From contig OV050032.1 of the NCBI GenBank assembly GCA_920105625.2, positions 116,482,542 to 116,546,541 on the forward strand: a DNA stretch of 64,000 nt, in the 5' to 3' direction. This DNA is from Clusia tigrina. Its lineage: Eukaryota; Arthropoda; Insecta; Diptera; Clusiidae. The notes below the pieces were generated by a model. That model ran no database searches. It saw only the letters and a program-made list of their open reading frames with translations, and was not told where the DNA came from. Shown here in pieces: positions 48,182 to 61,473 of the stretch (the first letter of the stretch is position 1; the number at the start of each line of letters is the position of its first letter). The position numbers and the translations under genes were made by a program.

Positions 48182-49561
48182 AATTTCAATTTTTTATGAC
48201 GCTCCAGTAAAAAGTTACAAGCATTTGTATGTTGCAAACTTTGATAGGTGTAGGACGTACCGTAAAGAAGTTAGGGCCATTTGAAGTTTTATCAGTGTTT
48301 GATTTGGGACTCAAGGGTAGCATAGCTTTGACCGATAGCTTAAATTGACAAGAGGCTCGAGTACTTTATTGTTACAAAATTTCAAGGTTTTATGACGCTC
48401 CAGTAAAAAGTTACAAGCATTTGTATGTTGCAAACTTTGATAGGTGTAGAACGTACCGTAAAGAAGTTAGGGGCGTTTGAAGTTTTATCAGTGTTTGATT
48501 TGGGACTCTAGGGTAGCATAGCTTTGAGCGATGGCTTAAATTGACAAGAGGCTCGAGTACTTTATTGTTACAAAATTTCATGGTTTTAGGACGCTCCAGT
48601 AAAAAGTTACAAGCATTTGAATGTTGCCAACTTTGATAGGTGTAGGACGTACCGTAAAGAAGTTAGGGCCATTTGAAATTTTATCAGTGTTTGATTTGGG
48701 ACTGAAGGGTAGCATAGCTTTGAGCGATAGCTTAAATTGACAAGAGGCTCGAGTACTTTATTGTTACAAAAGTTCAAGGTTTTATGACGCTCCAGTAAAA
48801 AGTTACAAGCATTTGTATGTTGCAAACTTTGATAGGTGTAGGACGTACCATATAGAAGTTAGGGCCATATGAAATTTTATCAGTGTTTGATTTGGGACTC
48901 TAGGGTAGCATAGCTTTGAGCAATGGCTTAAATTGACAAGAGGCTCGAGTACTTTATTGTTACAAAATTTCCAGGTTTTATGACGCTCCAGTAAAAAGTT
49001 ACAAGCATTTGAATGTTGCCAACTTTGGTAGGTGTAGAACGTACCGTAAAGAAGTTAGGGGCGTTTGAAGTTTTATCAGTGTTTGATTTAGGACTCTAGG
49101 GTAGCATAGCTTTGAGCGATGGCTTAAATTGACAAGAGGCTCGAGTACTTTATTGTTACAAACTTTCAAGGTTTTATGACGCTCCAGTAAAATGTTACAA
49201 GCATTTGTATGTTGCAAACTTTGATAGGTGTAGGACGTACCGTATAGAAGTTAGGGGCGTTTGAAGTTTATCAGTGTTTGATTTGGGACTCAAGCGTAGC
49301 ATAGCTTTGAGCGATAGCTTAAATTGACAAGAGGGTCGAGCACTTTATTGTTACAAAATTTCAAGGTTTTATGACGCTCCATTAAAAAGTTACAAGCATT
49401 TGTATGTTGCAAACTTTGATAGGTGTAGGACGTACCGTATAGAAGTTAGGGCCATTTGAAGTTTTATCAGTGTTTGATTTGGGACTCTAGGGTAGCATAG
49501 CTTTGAGCGATGGCTTAGATTGACAAGAGGCTCGAGTACTTTATTGTTACAAAATTTCAAG

Positions 49562-49571
49562 GTTTTTGAAT
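49562..49571. repeat. 30-bp deletion, second copy
   Basis: The same junction as at 45680 (CAAGGTTTTTGAATGTTGCC), 3886 bp later. Confidence 0.92.
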
Positions 49572-51132
49572 GTTGCCAACTTTGACAAGTGTAGGACGTA
49601 CCGTATAGAAGTTAGGGGCGTTTGAAGTTTTATCAGTGTTTGATTTGGGACTCTAGGGTAGCATAGCTTTGAGCGATAACTTAAATTGACAAGAGGCTCG
49701 AGTACTTTATTGTTACAAAATTTCAAAGTTTTATGACGCTCCAGTAAAAAGTTACAAGCATTTGTATGTTGCAAACTTTGATAGGTGTAGGACGTACCGT
49801 ATAGAAGTTAGGGCCATTTGAAGTTTTATCAGTGTTTGATTTGGGACTCAAGGGTAGCATAGCTTTGAGCGATAGCTTAAATTGACAAGAGGCTCGAGTA
49901 CTTTATTGTTACAAAATTTCAAGGTTTTATGACGCTCCAGTAAAAAGTTACAAGCATTTGAATGTTGCCAAATTTGAGAGGTGTAGGACGTACCGTATAG
50001 AAGTTAGGGGCGTTTGAAGTTTTATCAGTGTTTAATTTGGGACTCTAGGGTAGCATAGCTTTGGGCGATAACTTTAATTGACAAGAGGCTCGAGTACTTT
50101 ATTGTTACAAAATTTCAAGGTTTTATGACGCTCCAGTAAAAAGTTACAAGCATTTGTATGTTGCAAACTTTGATAGGTGTAGGACGTACCGTATAGAAGT
50201 TACGGCCATTTGAAGTTTTATCAGTGTTTGATTTGGGACTCAAGGGTAGCATAGCTTTGAGCGATAGCTTAAATTGACAAGAGGCTCGAGTACTTTATTG
50301 TTACAAAATTTCAAGGTTTTATGACGCTCCAGTAAAAAGTTACAAGCATTTGTATGTTGCAAACTTTGATAGGTGTAGGACGTACCGAAAAGAAGTTAGG
50401 GGCGCTTGAAGTTTTATCAGTGTTGGATTTGGGACTTTAGGGTGGCATAGCTTTGAGCGATGGCTTAAATTGAGAAGAGGCTCGAGTACTTTATTGTTGC
50501 AAAATTTCAATTTTTAATGACGCTCCAGTAAAAAGTTACAAGCATTTGTATGTTGCAAACTTTGATAGGTGTAGGACGTACCGTAAAGAAGTTAGGGCCA
50601 TTTGAAGTTTTATCAGTGTTTGATTTGGGACTCAAGGGTAGCATAGCTTTGACCGATAGCTTAAATTGACAAGAGGCTCGAATACTTTATTGTTACAAAA
50701 TTTCAAGGTTTTATGACGCTCCAGTAAAAAGTTACAAGCATTTGTATGTTGCAAACTTTGATAGGTGTAGAACGTACCGTAAAGAAATTAGGGGCGTTTG
50801 AAGTTTTATCAGTGTTTGATTTGGGACTCTAGGGTAGCATAGCTTTGAGCGATGGCTTAAATTGACAAGAGGCTCGAGTACTTTATTGTTACAAAATTTC
50901 AAGGTTTTAGGACGCTCCAGTAAAAAGTTACAAGCATTTGAATGTTGCCAACTTTGATAAGTGTAGGACGTACCGTATAGAAGTTAGGGGCGTTTGAAGT
51001 TTTATCAGTGTTTGATTTGGGACTCTAGGGTAGCATAGCTTTGATCGATAACTTAAATTGACAAGAGGCTCGAGTACTTTATTGTTACAAAATTTCAAGG
51101 TTTTATGACGCTCCAGTAAAAAGTTACAAGCA

Positions 51133-51141
51133 TTTGTAGGT
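51133..51141. repeat. 17-bp deletion, first copy
   Basis: CATTTGTAGGTGTAGG replaces the normal CATTTG-TATGTTGCAAAC-TTTGATAGG junction of two units; the repeated TA flanking the lost 17 bp could have guided the event. Confidence 0.9.
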
Positions 51142-53288
51142 GTAGGACGTACCGTATAGAAGTTTGGGCCATTTGAAGTTTTATCAGTGTTTGATTTGGG
51201 ACTCTAGGGTAGCATAGCTTTGAGCGATGGCTTAAAGTGACTAGAGGGTCGAGTACTTCATTGGTAAAAAATTTCAAGGTTTTATGATGCTCCAGTAAAA
51301 AGTTACAAGCATTTGAATGTTGCAAACTTTGATAGCTGTAGGACGTACCGTAAAGAAGTTAGGGCCAATTGAAGTTTTATCAGTGTTTGATTTGGGACTC
51401 TGAGGTAGCATAGCTTTGAGCGATAGCTTAAATTGACAAGAGGCTCGAGTACCTTATTGTTACAAAATTTCAAGGTTTTATGACGTTCCAGTAAAAAGTT
51501 ACAAGCATTTGTATGTTGCCAACTTTGATAGGTGTAGGACTTTCCGTAAAGATGTTAGGGGCGTTTGAAGTTTTATCAGTGTTTGGTTTGGGACTCTAGG
51601 GTAGCATAGTTTTGAGCGATAGCTTAAATTGACAAGAGGCTCGAGTACTTTATTGTTACAAAATTTCAACGTTTTATGACGCTCCAGTAAAAAGTTACAA
51701 GCATTTGTATGTTGCCAACTTTGATAGGTGTAGGACTTTCCGTAAAGAAGTTAGGGGCGTTTGAAGTTTTATCAGTGTTTGATTTGGGACTCTAGGGTAG
51801 CATAGCTTTGAGCGATGGCTTAAATTGACAAGAGGCTCGAGTACTTTATTGTTACAAAATTTCAAGGTTTTATGACGCTCCAGTAAAAAGTTACAAGCAT
51901 TTGAATGTTGCCAAATTTGAGAGGTGTAGGACGTACCGTATAGAAGTAAGGGGCGTTTGAAGTTTTATCAGTGTTTGATTTGGGACTCTAGGGTAGCATA
52001 GCTTTGGGCGATAACTTTAATTGACAAGAGACTCGAGTACTTTATTGTTACAAAATGTCAAGGTTTTATGACGCTCCAGTAAAAAGTTACAAGCATTTGT
52101 ATGTTGCAAACTTTGATAGGTGTAGGACGTACCGTATAGAAGTTAGGGCCATTTGAAGTTTTATCAGTGTTTGATTTGGGACTCAAGGGTAGCATAGCTT
52201 TGATCGATAGCTTAAATTAACAAGTGGCTCGAGTACTTTATTGTTACAAAATTTCAAGGTTTTATGACGCTCCAGTAAAAAGTTACAAGCATTTGTATGT
52301 TGCAAACTTTGATAGGTGTAGGACGTACCGAAAAGAAGTTAGGGGCGCTTGAAGTTTTATCCGTGTTTGATTTGGGACTCTAGGGTGGCATAGCTTTGAG
52401 CGATGGCTTAAATTGAGAAGAGGCTCGAGTACTTTATTGTTACAAAATTTCAATTTTTTATGACGCTCCAGTAAAAAGTTACAAGCATTTGTATGTTTGC
52501 AAACTTTGATAGGTGTAGGACGTACCCTAAAGAAGTTAGGGCCATTTGAAGTTTTATCAGTGTTTGATTTGGGACTCAAGGGTAGCATAGCTTTGACCGA
52601 TAGCTTAAATTGACAAGAGGCTCGAGTACTTTATTGTTACAAAATTTCAAGGTTTTATGACGCTCCAGTAAAAAGTTACAAGCATTTGTATGTTGCAAAC
52701 TTTGATAGGTGTAGAACGTACCGTAAAGAAGTTAGGGGCGTTTGAAGTTTTATCAGTGTTTGATTTGGGACTCAAGGGTAGCATAGCTTTGAGCGATAGC
52801 TTAAATTGACAAGAGGCTCGAGTACTTTATTGTTACAAAATTTCAAGGTTTTATGACGCTCCAGTAAAAAGTTACAAGCATTTGAATGTTGCCAAATTTG
52901 AGAGGTGTAGGACGTACCGTATAGAAGTTAGGGGCGTTTGAAGTTTTATCAGTATTTAATTTGGGACTCTAGGGTAGCATAGCTTTGGGCGATAACTTTA
53001 ATTGACAAGAGGCTCGAGTACTTTATTGTTACAAAATTTCAAGGTTTTATGACGCTCCAGTAAAAAGTTACAAGCATTTGTATGCTGCAAACTTTGATAG
53101 GTGTAGGACGTACCGTATAGAAGTTTGGGCCATTTGAAGTTTTATCAGTGTTTGATTTGGGACTCTAGGGTAGCATAGCTTTGAGCGACGGCTTAAATTG
53201 ACTAGAGGCTCGAGTACTTCATTGGTACAAAATTTCAAGGTTTTATGACGCTCCAGTAAAAAGTTACAAGCATTTGAATGTTGCAAAC

Positions 53289-53484
53289 TTTGATAGCTGT
53301 AGGACGTACCGTAAAGAAGTTAGGGCCATTTGAAGTTTTATCAGTGTTTGATTTGGGACTCTGAGGTAGCATAGCTTTGAGCAATGGCTTAAATTGACAA
53401 GAGGCTCGAGTACTTTATTGTTACAAAATTTCAAGGTTTTATGACGCTCCAGTAAAAAGTTACAAGCATTTGAATGTTGCCAAC
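53289..53484. repeat. Chimeric monomer at the junction of the 23-monomer duplication
   Basis: The left part has CTCTGAGGTAGC (about 53351) as in the unit at 57554; the right part has GAGCAATGGC (about 53378) as in the unit at 48828. The breakpoint therefore lies within about 27 bp, in register. Confidence 0.82.
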
Positions 53485-54022
53485 TTTGGTAGGTGTAGAA
53501 CGTACCGTAAAGAAGTTAGGGGCGTTTGAAGTTTTATCAGTGTTTGATTTAGGACTCTAGGGTAGCATAGCTTTGAGCGATGGCTTAAATTGACAAGAGG
53601 CTCGAGTACTTTATTGTTACAAACTTTCAAGGTTTTATGACGCTCCAGTAAAATGTTACAAGCATTTGTATGTTGCAAACTTTGATAGGTGTAGGACGTA
53701 CCGTATAGAAGTTAGGGGCGTTTGAAGTTTATCAGTGTTTGATTTGGGACTCAAGCGTAGCATAGCTTTGAGCGATAGCTTAAATTGACAAGAGGGTCGA
53801 GCACTTTATTGTTACAAAATTTCAAGGTTTTATGACGCTCCATTAAAAAGTTACAAGCATTTGTATGTTGCAAACTTTGATAGGTGTAGGACGTACCGTA
53901 TAGAAGTTAGGGCCATTTGAAGTTTTATCAGTGTTTGATTTGGGACTCTAGGGTAGCATAGCTTTGAGCGATGGCTTAGATTGACAAGAGGCTCGAGTAC
54001 TTTATTGTTACAAAATTTCAAG

Positions 54023-54032
54023 GTTTTTGAAT
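54023..54032. repeat. 30-bp deletion, third copy
   Basis: The same junction again, 4461 bp after the second copy, inside the second half of the 23-monomer duplication. Confidence 0.92.
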
Positions 54033-55397
54033 GTTGCCAACTTTGACAAGTGTAGGACGTACCGTATAGAAGTTAGGGGCGTTTGAAGTTTTATCAGTGT
54101 TTGATTTGGGACTCTAGGGTAGCATAGCTTTGAGCGATAACTTAAATTGACAAGAGGCTCGAGTACTTTATTGTTACAAAATTTCAAAGTTTTATGACGC
54201 TCCAGTAAAAAGTTACAAGCATTTGTATGTTGCAAACTTTGATAGGTGTAGGACGTACCGTATAGAAGTTAGGGCCATTTGAAGTTTTATCAGTGTTTGA
54301 TTTGGGACTCAAGGGTAGCATAGCTTTGAGCGATAGCTTAAATTGACAAGAGGCTCGAGTACTTTATTGTTACAAAATTTCAAGGTTTTATGACGCTCCA
54401 GTAAAAAGTTACAAGCATTTGAATGTTGCCAAATTTGAGAGGTGTAGGACGTACCGTATAGAAGTTAGGGGCGTTTGAAGTTTTATCAGTGTTTAATTTG
54501 GGACTCTAGGGTAGCATAGCTTTGGGCGATAACTTTAATTGACAAGAGGCTCGAGTACTTTATTGTTACAAAATTTCAAGGTTTTATGACGCTCCAGTAA
54601 AAAGTTACAAGCATTTGTATGTTGCAAACTTTGATAGGTGTAGGACGTACCGAAAAGAAGTTAGGGGCGCTTGAAGTTTTATCAGTGTTTGATTTGGGAC
54701 TTTAGGGTGGCATAGCTTTGAGCGATGGCTTAAATTGAGAAGAGGCTCGAGTACTTTATTGTTGCAAAATTTCAATTTTTAATGACGCTCCAGTAAAAAG
54801 TTACAAGCATTTGTATGTTGCAAACTTTGATAGGTGTAGGACGTACCGTAAAGAAGTTAGGGCCATTTGAAGTTTTATCAGTGTTTGATTTGGGACTCAA
54901 GGGTAGCATAGCTTTGACCGATAGCTTAAATTGACAAGAGGCTCGAATACTTTATTGTTACAAAATTTCAAGGTTTTATGACGCTCCAGTAAAAAGTTAC
55001 AAGCATTTGTATGTTGCAAACTTTGATAGGTGTAGAACGTACCGTAAAGAAATTAGGGGCGTTTGAAGTTTTATCAGTGTTTGATTTGGGACTCTAGGGT
55101 AGCATAGCTTTGAGCGATGGCTTAAATTGACAAGAGGCTCGAGTACTTTATTGTTACAAAATTTCAAGGTTTTAGGACGCTCCAGTAAAAAGTTACAAGC
55201 ATTTGAATGTTGCCAACTTTGATAAGTGTAGGACGTACCGTATAGAAGTTAGGGGCGTTTGAAGTTTTATCAGTGTTTGATTTGGGACTCTAGGGTAGCA
55301 TAGCTTTGATCGATAACTTAAATTGACAAGAGGCTCGAGTACTTTATTGTTACAAAATTTCAAGGTTTTATGACGCTCCAGTAAAAAGTTACAAGCA

Positions 55398-55406
55398 TTT
55401 GTAGGT
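55398..55406. repeat. 17-bp deletion, second copy
   Basis: The same junction 4265 bp later, in the second copy of the 23-monomer duplication. Confidence 0.9.
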
Positions 55407-58400
55407 GTAGGACGTACCGTATAGAAGTTTGGGCCATTTGAAGTTTTATCAGTGTTTGATTTGGGACTCTAGGGTAGCATAGCTTTGAGCGATGGCTTAA
55501 AGTGACTAGAGGGTCGAGTACTTCATTGGTAAAAAATTTCAAGGTTTTATGATGCTCCAGTAAAAAGTTACAAGCATTTGAATGTTGCAAACTTTGATAG
55601 CTGTAGGACGTACCGTAAAGAAGTTAGGGCCAATTGAAGTTTTATCAGTGTTTGATTTGGGACTCTGAGGCAGCATAGCTTTGAGCGATAGCTTAAATTG
55701 ACAAGAGGCTCGAGTACCTTATTGTTACAAAATTTCAAGGTTTTATGACGTTCCAGTAAAAAGTTACAAGCATTTGTATGTTGCCAACTTTGATAGGTGT
55801 AGGACTTTCCGTAAAGATGTTAGGGGCGTTTGAAGTTTTATCAGTGTTTGGTTTGGGACTCTAGGGTAGCATAGTTTTGAGCGATAGCTTAAATTGACAA
55901 GAGGCTCGAGTACTTTATTGTTACAAAATTTCAACGTTTTATGACGCTCCAGTAAAAAGTTACAAGCATTTGTATGTTGCCAACTTTGATAGGTGTAGGA
56001 CTTTCCGTAAAGAAGTTAGGGGCGTTTGAAGTTTTATCAGTGTTTGATTTGGGACTCTAGGGTAGCATAGCTTTGAGCGATGGCTTAAATTGACAAGAGG
56101 CTCGAGTACTTTATTGTTACAAAATTTCAAGGTTTTATGACGCTCCAGTAAAAAGTTACAAGCATTTGAATGTTGCCAAATTTGAGAGGTGTAGGACGTA
56201 CCGTATAGAAGTAAGGGGCGTTTGAAGTTTTTTCAGTGTTTGATTTGGGACTCTAGGGTAGCATAGCTTTGGGCGATAACTTTAATTGACAAGAGACTCG
56301 AGTACTTTATTGTTACAAAATGTCAAGGTTTTATGACGCTCCAGTAAAAAGTTACAAGCATTTGTATGTTGCAAACTTTGATAGGTGTAGGACGTACCGT
56401 ATAGAAGTTAGGGCCATTTGAAGTTTTATCAGTGTTTGATTTGGGACTCAAGGGTAGCATAGCTTTGATCGATAGCTTAAATTAACAAGTGGCTCGAGTA
56501 CTTTATTGTTACAAAATTTCAAGGTTTTATGACGCTCCAGTAAAAAGTTACAAGCATTTGTATGTTGCAAACTTTGATAGGTGTAGGACGTACCGAAAAG
56601 AAGTTAGGGGCGCTTGAAGTTTTATCCGTGTTTTATTTGGGACTCTAGGGTGGCATAGCTTTGAGCGATGGCTTAAATTGAGAAGAGGCTCGAGTACTTT
56701 ATTGTTACAAAATTTCAATTTTTTATGACGCTCCAGTAAAAAGTTACAAGCATTTGTATGTTTGCAAACTTTGATAGGTGTAGGACGTACCCTAAAGAAG
56801 TTAGGGCCATTTGAAGTTTTATCAGTGTTTGATTTGGGACTCTAGGGTAGCATAGCTTTGACCGATAGCTTAAATTGACAAGAGGCTCGAGTACTTTATT
56901 GTTACAAAATTTCAAGGTTTTATGACGCTCCAGTAAAAAGTTACAAGCATTTGTATGTTGCAAACTTTGATAGGTGTAGAACGTACCGTAAAGAAGTTAG
57001 GGGCGTTTGAAGTTTTATCAGTGTTTGATTTGGGACTCAAGGGTAGCATAGCTTTGAGCGATAGCTTAAATTGACAAGAGGCTCGAGTACTTTATTGTTA
57101 CAAAATTTCAAGGTTTTATGACGCTCCAGTAAAAAGTTACAAGCATTTGAATGTTGCCAAATTTGAGAGGTGTAGGACGTACCGTATAGAAGTTAGGGGC
57201 GTTTGAAGTTTTATCAGTATTTAATTTGGGACTCTAGGGTAGCATAGCTTTGGGCGATAACTTTAATTGACAAGAGGCTCGAGTACTTTATTGTTACAAA
57301 ATTTCAAGGTTTTATGACGCTCCAGTAAAAAGTTACAAGCATTTGTATGCTGCAAACTTTGATAGGTGTAGGACGTACCGTATAGAAGTTTGGGCCATTT
57401 GAAGTTTTATCAGTGTTTGATTTGGGACTCTAGGGTAGCATAGCTTTGAGCGACGGCTTAAATTGACTAGAGGCTCGAGTACTTCATTGGTACAAAATTT
57501 CAAGGTTTTATGACGCTCCAGTAAAAAGTTACAAGCATTTGAATGTTGCAAACTTTGATAGCTGTAGGACGTACCGTAAAGAAGTTAGGGCCATTTGAAG
57601 TTTTATCAGTGTTTGATTTGGGACTCTGAGGTAGCATAGCTTTGAGCGATAGCTTAAATTGACAAGAGGCTCGAGTACTTTATTGTTACAAAATTTCAAG
57701 GTTTTATGACGTTCCAGTAAAAAGTTACAAGCATTTGTATGTTGCCAACTTTGATAGGTGTAGGACTTTCCGTAAAGAAGTTAGAGGCGTTCGAAGTTTT
57801 ATCAGTGTTTGGTTTCGGACTCTAGGGTAGCATAGTTTTGAGCGATAGCTTAAATTGACAAGAGGCTCGAGTACTTTATTGTTACAAAATTTCAAGGTTT
57901 TATGACGCTCCAGTAAAAAGTTACAAGCATTTGAATGTTGCAAACTTTGATAGCTGTAGGACGTACCGTAAAGAAGTTAGGGCCATTTGAAGTTTTATCA
58001 GTGTTTGATTTGGGACTCTGAGGTAGCATAGCTTTGAGCGATAGCTTAAATTGACAAGAGGCTCGAGTACTTTATTGTTACAAAATTTCAAGGTTTTATG
58101 ACGTTCCAGTAAAAAGTTACAAGCATTTGTATGTTGCCAAATTTGATAGGTGTAGGACTTTCCGTAAAGAAGTTAGAGGCGTTTGAAGTTTTATCAGTGT
58201 TTGATTTGGGACTCTAGGGTAGCATAGCTTTGAGCGATGGCTTAAATTGACAAGAGGCTCGAGTACTTTATTGTTACAAAATTTCAATGTTTTAGGACGC
58301 TCCAGTAAAAAGTTACAAGCATTTGAATGTTGCCAACTTTGAGAGGTGTAGGACGTACCGTATAGAAGTTAGGGGCGTTTGAAGTTTTATCAGTGTTTGA

Positions 58401-61400
58401 TTTGGGACTCAAGGGTAGCAAAGCTTTGAGCGATAGCTTAAATTGACAAGAGGCTCGAGTACTTTATTGTTACAAAATTTCAATGTTTTATGACGCTCCA
58501 GTAAAAAGTTACAAGCATTTGTATGTTGCAAACTTTGATAGGTGTAGGACGTACCGTAAAGAAGTTAGGGGCGTTTGAAGTTTTATCAGTGTTTGATTTG
58601 GGACTCTAGGGTAGCATAGCTTTGAGCGATGGCTTAAATTGAGAAGAGGCTCGAGTACTTTATTGTTACAAAATTTAAATTTTTTATGATGCTCCCGTAA
58701 AAAGTTACAAGCATTTGTATGTTGCAAACTTTGATAGGTGTAGGACCTACCGTAAAGAAGTTAGGGCAATTTGAAGTTTTATCAGTGTTTGATTTGGGAC
58801 TGAAGGGTAGCATAGCTTTGACCGATAGCTTAAATTGACAAGAGGCTCGAGTACTTTATTGTTACAAGATTTCAAGATTTTATGACGCTCCAGTAAAAAG
58901 TTACAAGCATTTGTATGTTGCATACTTTGATAGGTGTAGGACGTACCGTAAAGAAGTTAGGGGCGTTTGAAGTTTTATCAGTGTTTGATTTGGGACTCTA
59001 GGGTAGCATAGCTTTGAGCGATGGCTTAAATTGAAAAGAGGCTCGAGTACTTTATTGTTAAAAAATTTCAAGGTTTTAGGACGCTCCAGTAAAAAGTTAC
59101 AAGCATTTGAATGTTGCCAACTTTGACAAGTGTAGGACGTACCGTATAGAAGTTAGGGGCGTTTGAAGTTTTATCAGTGTTTGATTTGGGACTCTAGGGT
59201 AGCATAGCTTTGAGCGATAACTTAAATTGACAAGAGGCTCGAGTACTTTATTGTTACAAAATTTCAAGGTTTTATGACGCTCCAGTAAAAAGTTACAAGC
59301 ATTTGTATGTTGCAAACTTTGATAGGTGTAGGACGTACCGTATAGAAGTTAGGGCCATTTGAAGTTTTATCAGTGTTTGATTTGGGACTCAAGGGTAGCA
59401 TAGCTTTGAGCGATAACTTAAATTGACAAGATGCTCGAGTACTTTATTGTTACAAAATTTCAAGGTTTTATGACGCTCCAGTAAAAAGTTACAAGCATTT
59501 GAATGTTGCCAACTTTGATAGGTGTAGGACGTACCGTATAGAAGTTAGGGGCGTTTGAAGTTTTATCAGTATTTAATTTGGGACTCTAGGGTAGCATAGC
59601 TTTGGGCGATAACTTTAATTGACAAGAGGCTCGAGTACTTTATTGTTACAAAATTTCAAGGTTTTATGACGCTCCAGTAAAAAGTTACAAGCATTTGTAT
59701 GTTGCAAACTTTGATAGGTGTAGGACGTACCGTATAGAAGTTACGGCCATTTGAAGTTTTATCAGTGTTTGATTTGGGACTCAAGGGTAGCATAGCTTTG
59801 AGCGATAGCTTAAATTGACAAGAGGCTCGAGTACTTTATTGTTACAAAATTTCAAGGTTTTATGACGCTCCAGTAAAAAGTTACAAACATTTGTATGTTG
59901 CAAACTTTGATAGGTGTAGGACGTACCGAAAAGAAGTTAGGGGCGCTTGAAGTTTTATCAGTGTTTGATTTGGGACTCTAGGGTGGCATAGCTTTGAGCG
60001 ATGGATTAAATTGAGAAGAGGCTCGAGTACTTTATTGTTACAAAATTTCAATTTTTTATGACGCTCCAGTAAAAAGTTACAAGCATTTGTATGTTGCAAA
60101 CTTTGATAGGTGTAGGACGTACCGTAAAGAAGTTAGGGCCATTTGAAGTTTTATCAGTGTTTGATTTGGGACTCAAGGGTAGCATAGCTTTGACCGATGG
60201 CTTAAATTGACAAGAGGCTCGAGTACTTTATTGTTACAAAATTTCAAGGTTTTAGGACGCTCCAGTAAAAAGTTACAAGCATTTGAATGTTGCCAGCTTT
60301 GATAAGTGTAGGACGTACCGTATAGAAGTTAGGGGCGTTTGAAGTTTTATCAGTGTTTGATTTGGGACTCTAGGGTAGCATAGCTTTGATCGATAACTTA
60401 AATTGACAAGAGGCTCGAGTACTTTATTGTTACAAAATTTCAAGGTTTTATGACGCTCCAGTAAAAAGTTACAAGCATTTGTATGTTGCAAACTTTGATA
60501 GGTGTAGGACGTACCGTAAAGAAGTTAGGGCCATTTGAAGTTTTATCAGTGTTTGATTTGGGACTCAAGGGTAGCATAGCTTTGACCGATGGCTTAAATT
60601 GACAAGAGGCTCGAGTACTTTATTGTTACAAAATTTCATGGTTTTAGGACGCTCCAGTAAAAAGTTACAAACATTTGTATGTTGCAAACTTTGATAGGTG
60701 TAGGACCTACCGTAAAGAAGTTAGGGCCATTTGAAGTTTTATCAGTGTTTGATTTGGGACTGAAGGGTAGCATAGCTTTGACCGATAGCTTAAATTGACA
60801 AGAGGCTCGAGTACTTTATTGTTACAAAATTTCAAGATTTTATGACGCTCCAGTAAAAAGTTACAAGCATTTGTATGTTGCATACTTTGATAGGTGTAGG
60901 ACGTACCGTAAAGAAGTTAGGGGCGTTTGAAGTTTTATCAGTGTTTGATTTGGGACTCTAGGGTAGCATAGCTTTGAGCGATGGCTTAAATTGACAAGAG
61001 GCTCGAGTACTTTATTGTTACAAAATTTCAAGGTTTTATGACGCTCCAGTAAAAAGTTACAAGCATTTGAATGTTGCCAACTTTGATAGGTGTAGGACTT
61101 TCCGTAAAGAAGTTAGGGGCGTATGAAGTTTTATCAGTGTTTGATTTGGGACTCTAGGGTAGCATAGCTTTGAGCGATGGCTTAAATTGACAAGAGGCTC
61201 GAGTACTTTATTGTTACAAAATTTCATGGTTTTATGACGCTCCAGTAAAAAGTTACAAGCATTTGAATGTTGCCAAATTTGAGAGGTGTAGGACGTACCG
61301 TATAGAAGTAAGGGGCGTTTGAAGTTTTATCAGTGTTTGATTTGGGACTCTAGGGTAGCATAGCTTTGGGCGATAACTTTAATTGACAAGAGACTCGAGT

Positions 61401-61473
61401 ACTTTATTGTTACAAAATGTCAAGGTTTTATGACGCTCCAGTAAAAAGTTACAAGCATTTGAATGTTGCCAAC

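Larger units (their letters stand above)
47576..50956. repeat. Duplicated segment J, copy 2 (pairs with 43690-47070)
   Basis: This is the second copy, abutting closely with the first apart from about 500 bp (47071-47575) that matches 42402-42906. Confidence 0.83.
48910..53370. repeat. 23-monomer (4.46-kb) unit, copy 1 of a direct tandem duplication
   Basis: The unit matches the directly following block at offset 4461 bp up to about 50160, then at 4265 bp (one monomer fewer) to the end. Every indel is shared: the 1-bp deletion, the 30-bp deletion, the 17-bp deletion (51136) and the 1-bp insertion (52496). The copy starts at GAGCAATGG (48917) and ends just before the same motif at about 53378. 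Confidence 0.9.
17123..53680. repeat. Monomer class with GATTTAGGAC and AAACTTTCAAGG (10 scattered copies)
   Basis: Ten units share TTTGGTAGG, GATTTAGGAC, TTACAAACTTTCAAGG and CAGTAAAATG. They start at 17123, 19082, 24961, 27312, 29075, 35149, 37108, 45138, 49024 and 53485. Each is followed directly by a unit carrying the 1-bp deletion. The spacings (10, 30, 12, 9, 31, 10, 41, 20 and 23 monomers, corrected for indels) show that the class travels with larger duplications. Confidence 0.8.
17366..53730. repeat. 1-bp deletion marker GAAGTTTATCAG (13 copies)
   Basis: In most units the run reads GAAGTTTTATCAG; in thirteen it has three T instead of four. The T runs lie at 17366, 19325, 25204, 27555, 29318, 33433, 35392, 37351, 40682, 43033, 45381, 49267 and 53728. 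All thirteen are in units that also carry CAAGCGTAGC and GGGTCGAGCAC, so one ancestral deletion spread by duplication; independent loss or sequencing error would not give this linkage. Related units at about 13240, 21870, 23240 and 39900 keep the four T. Confidence 0.92.
53371..57635. repeat. 23-monomer unit, copy 2 (22 monomers remain)
   Basis: This is the second copy. I noticed only a handful of base differences from copy 1 over about 3 kb: CTCTGAGGCAGC at about 55670, GTTTTTTCAGTG at about 56231, GTGTTTTATTTG at about 56630, CTCTAGGG for CTCAAGGG at about 56841, and GTTTGATTT at about 54690 where copy 1 has GTTGGATTT. One monomer (partner about 50161-50360) is missing. Confidence 0.9.
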
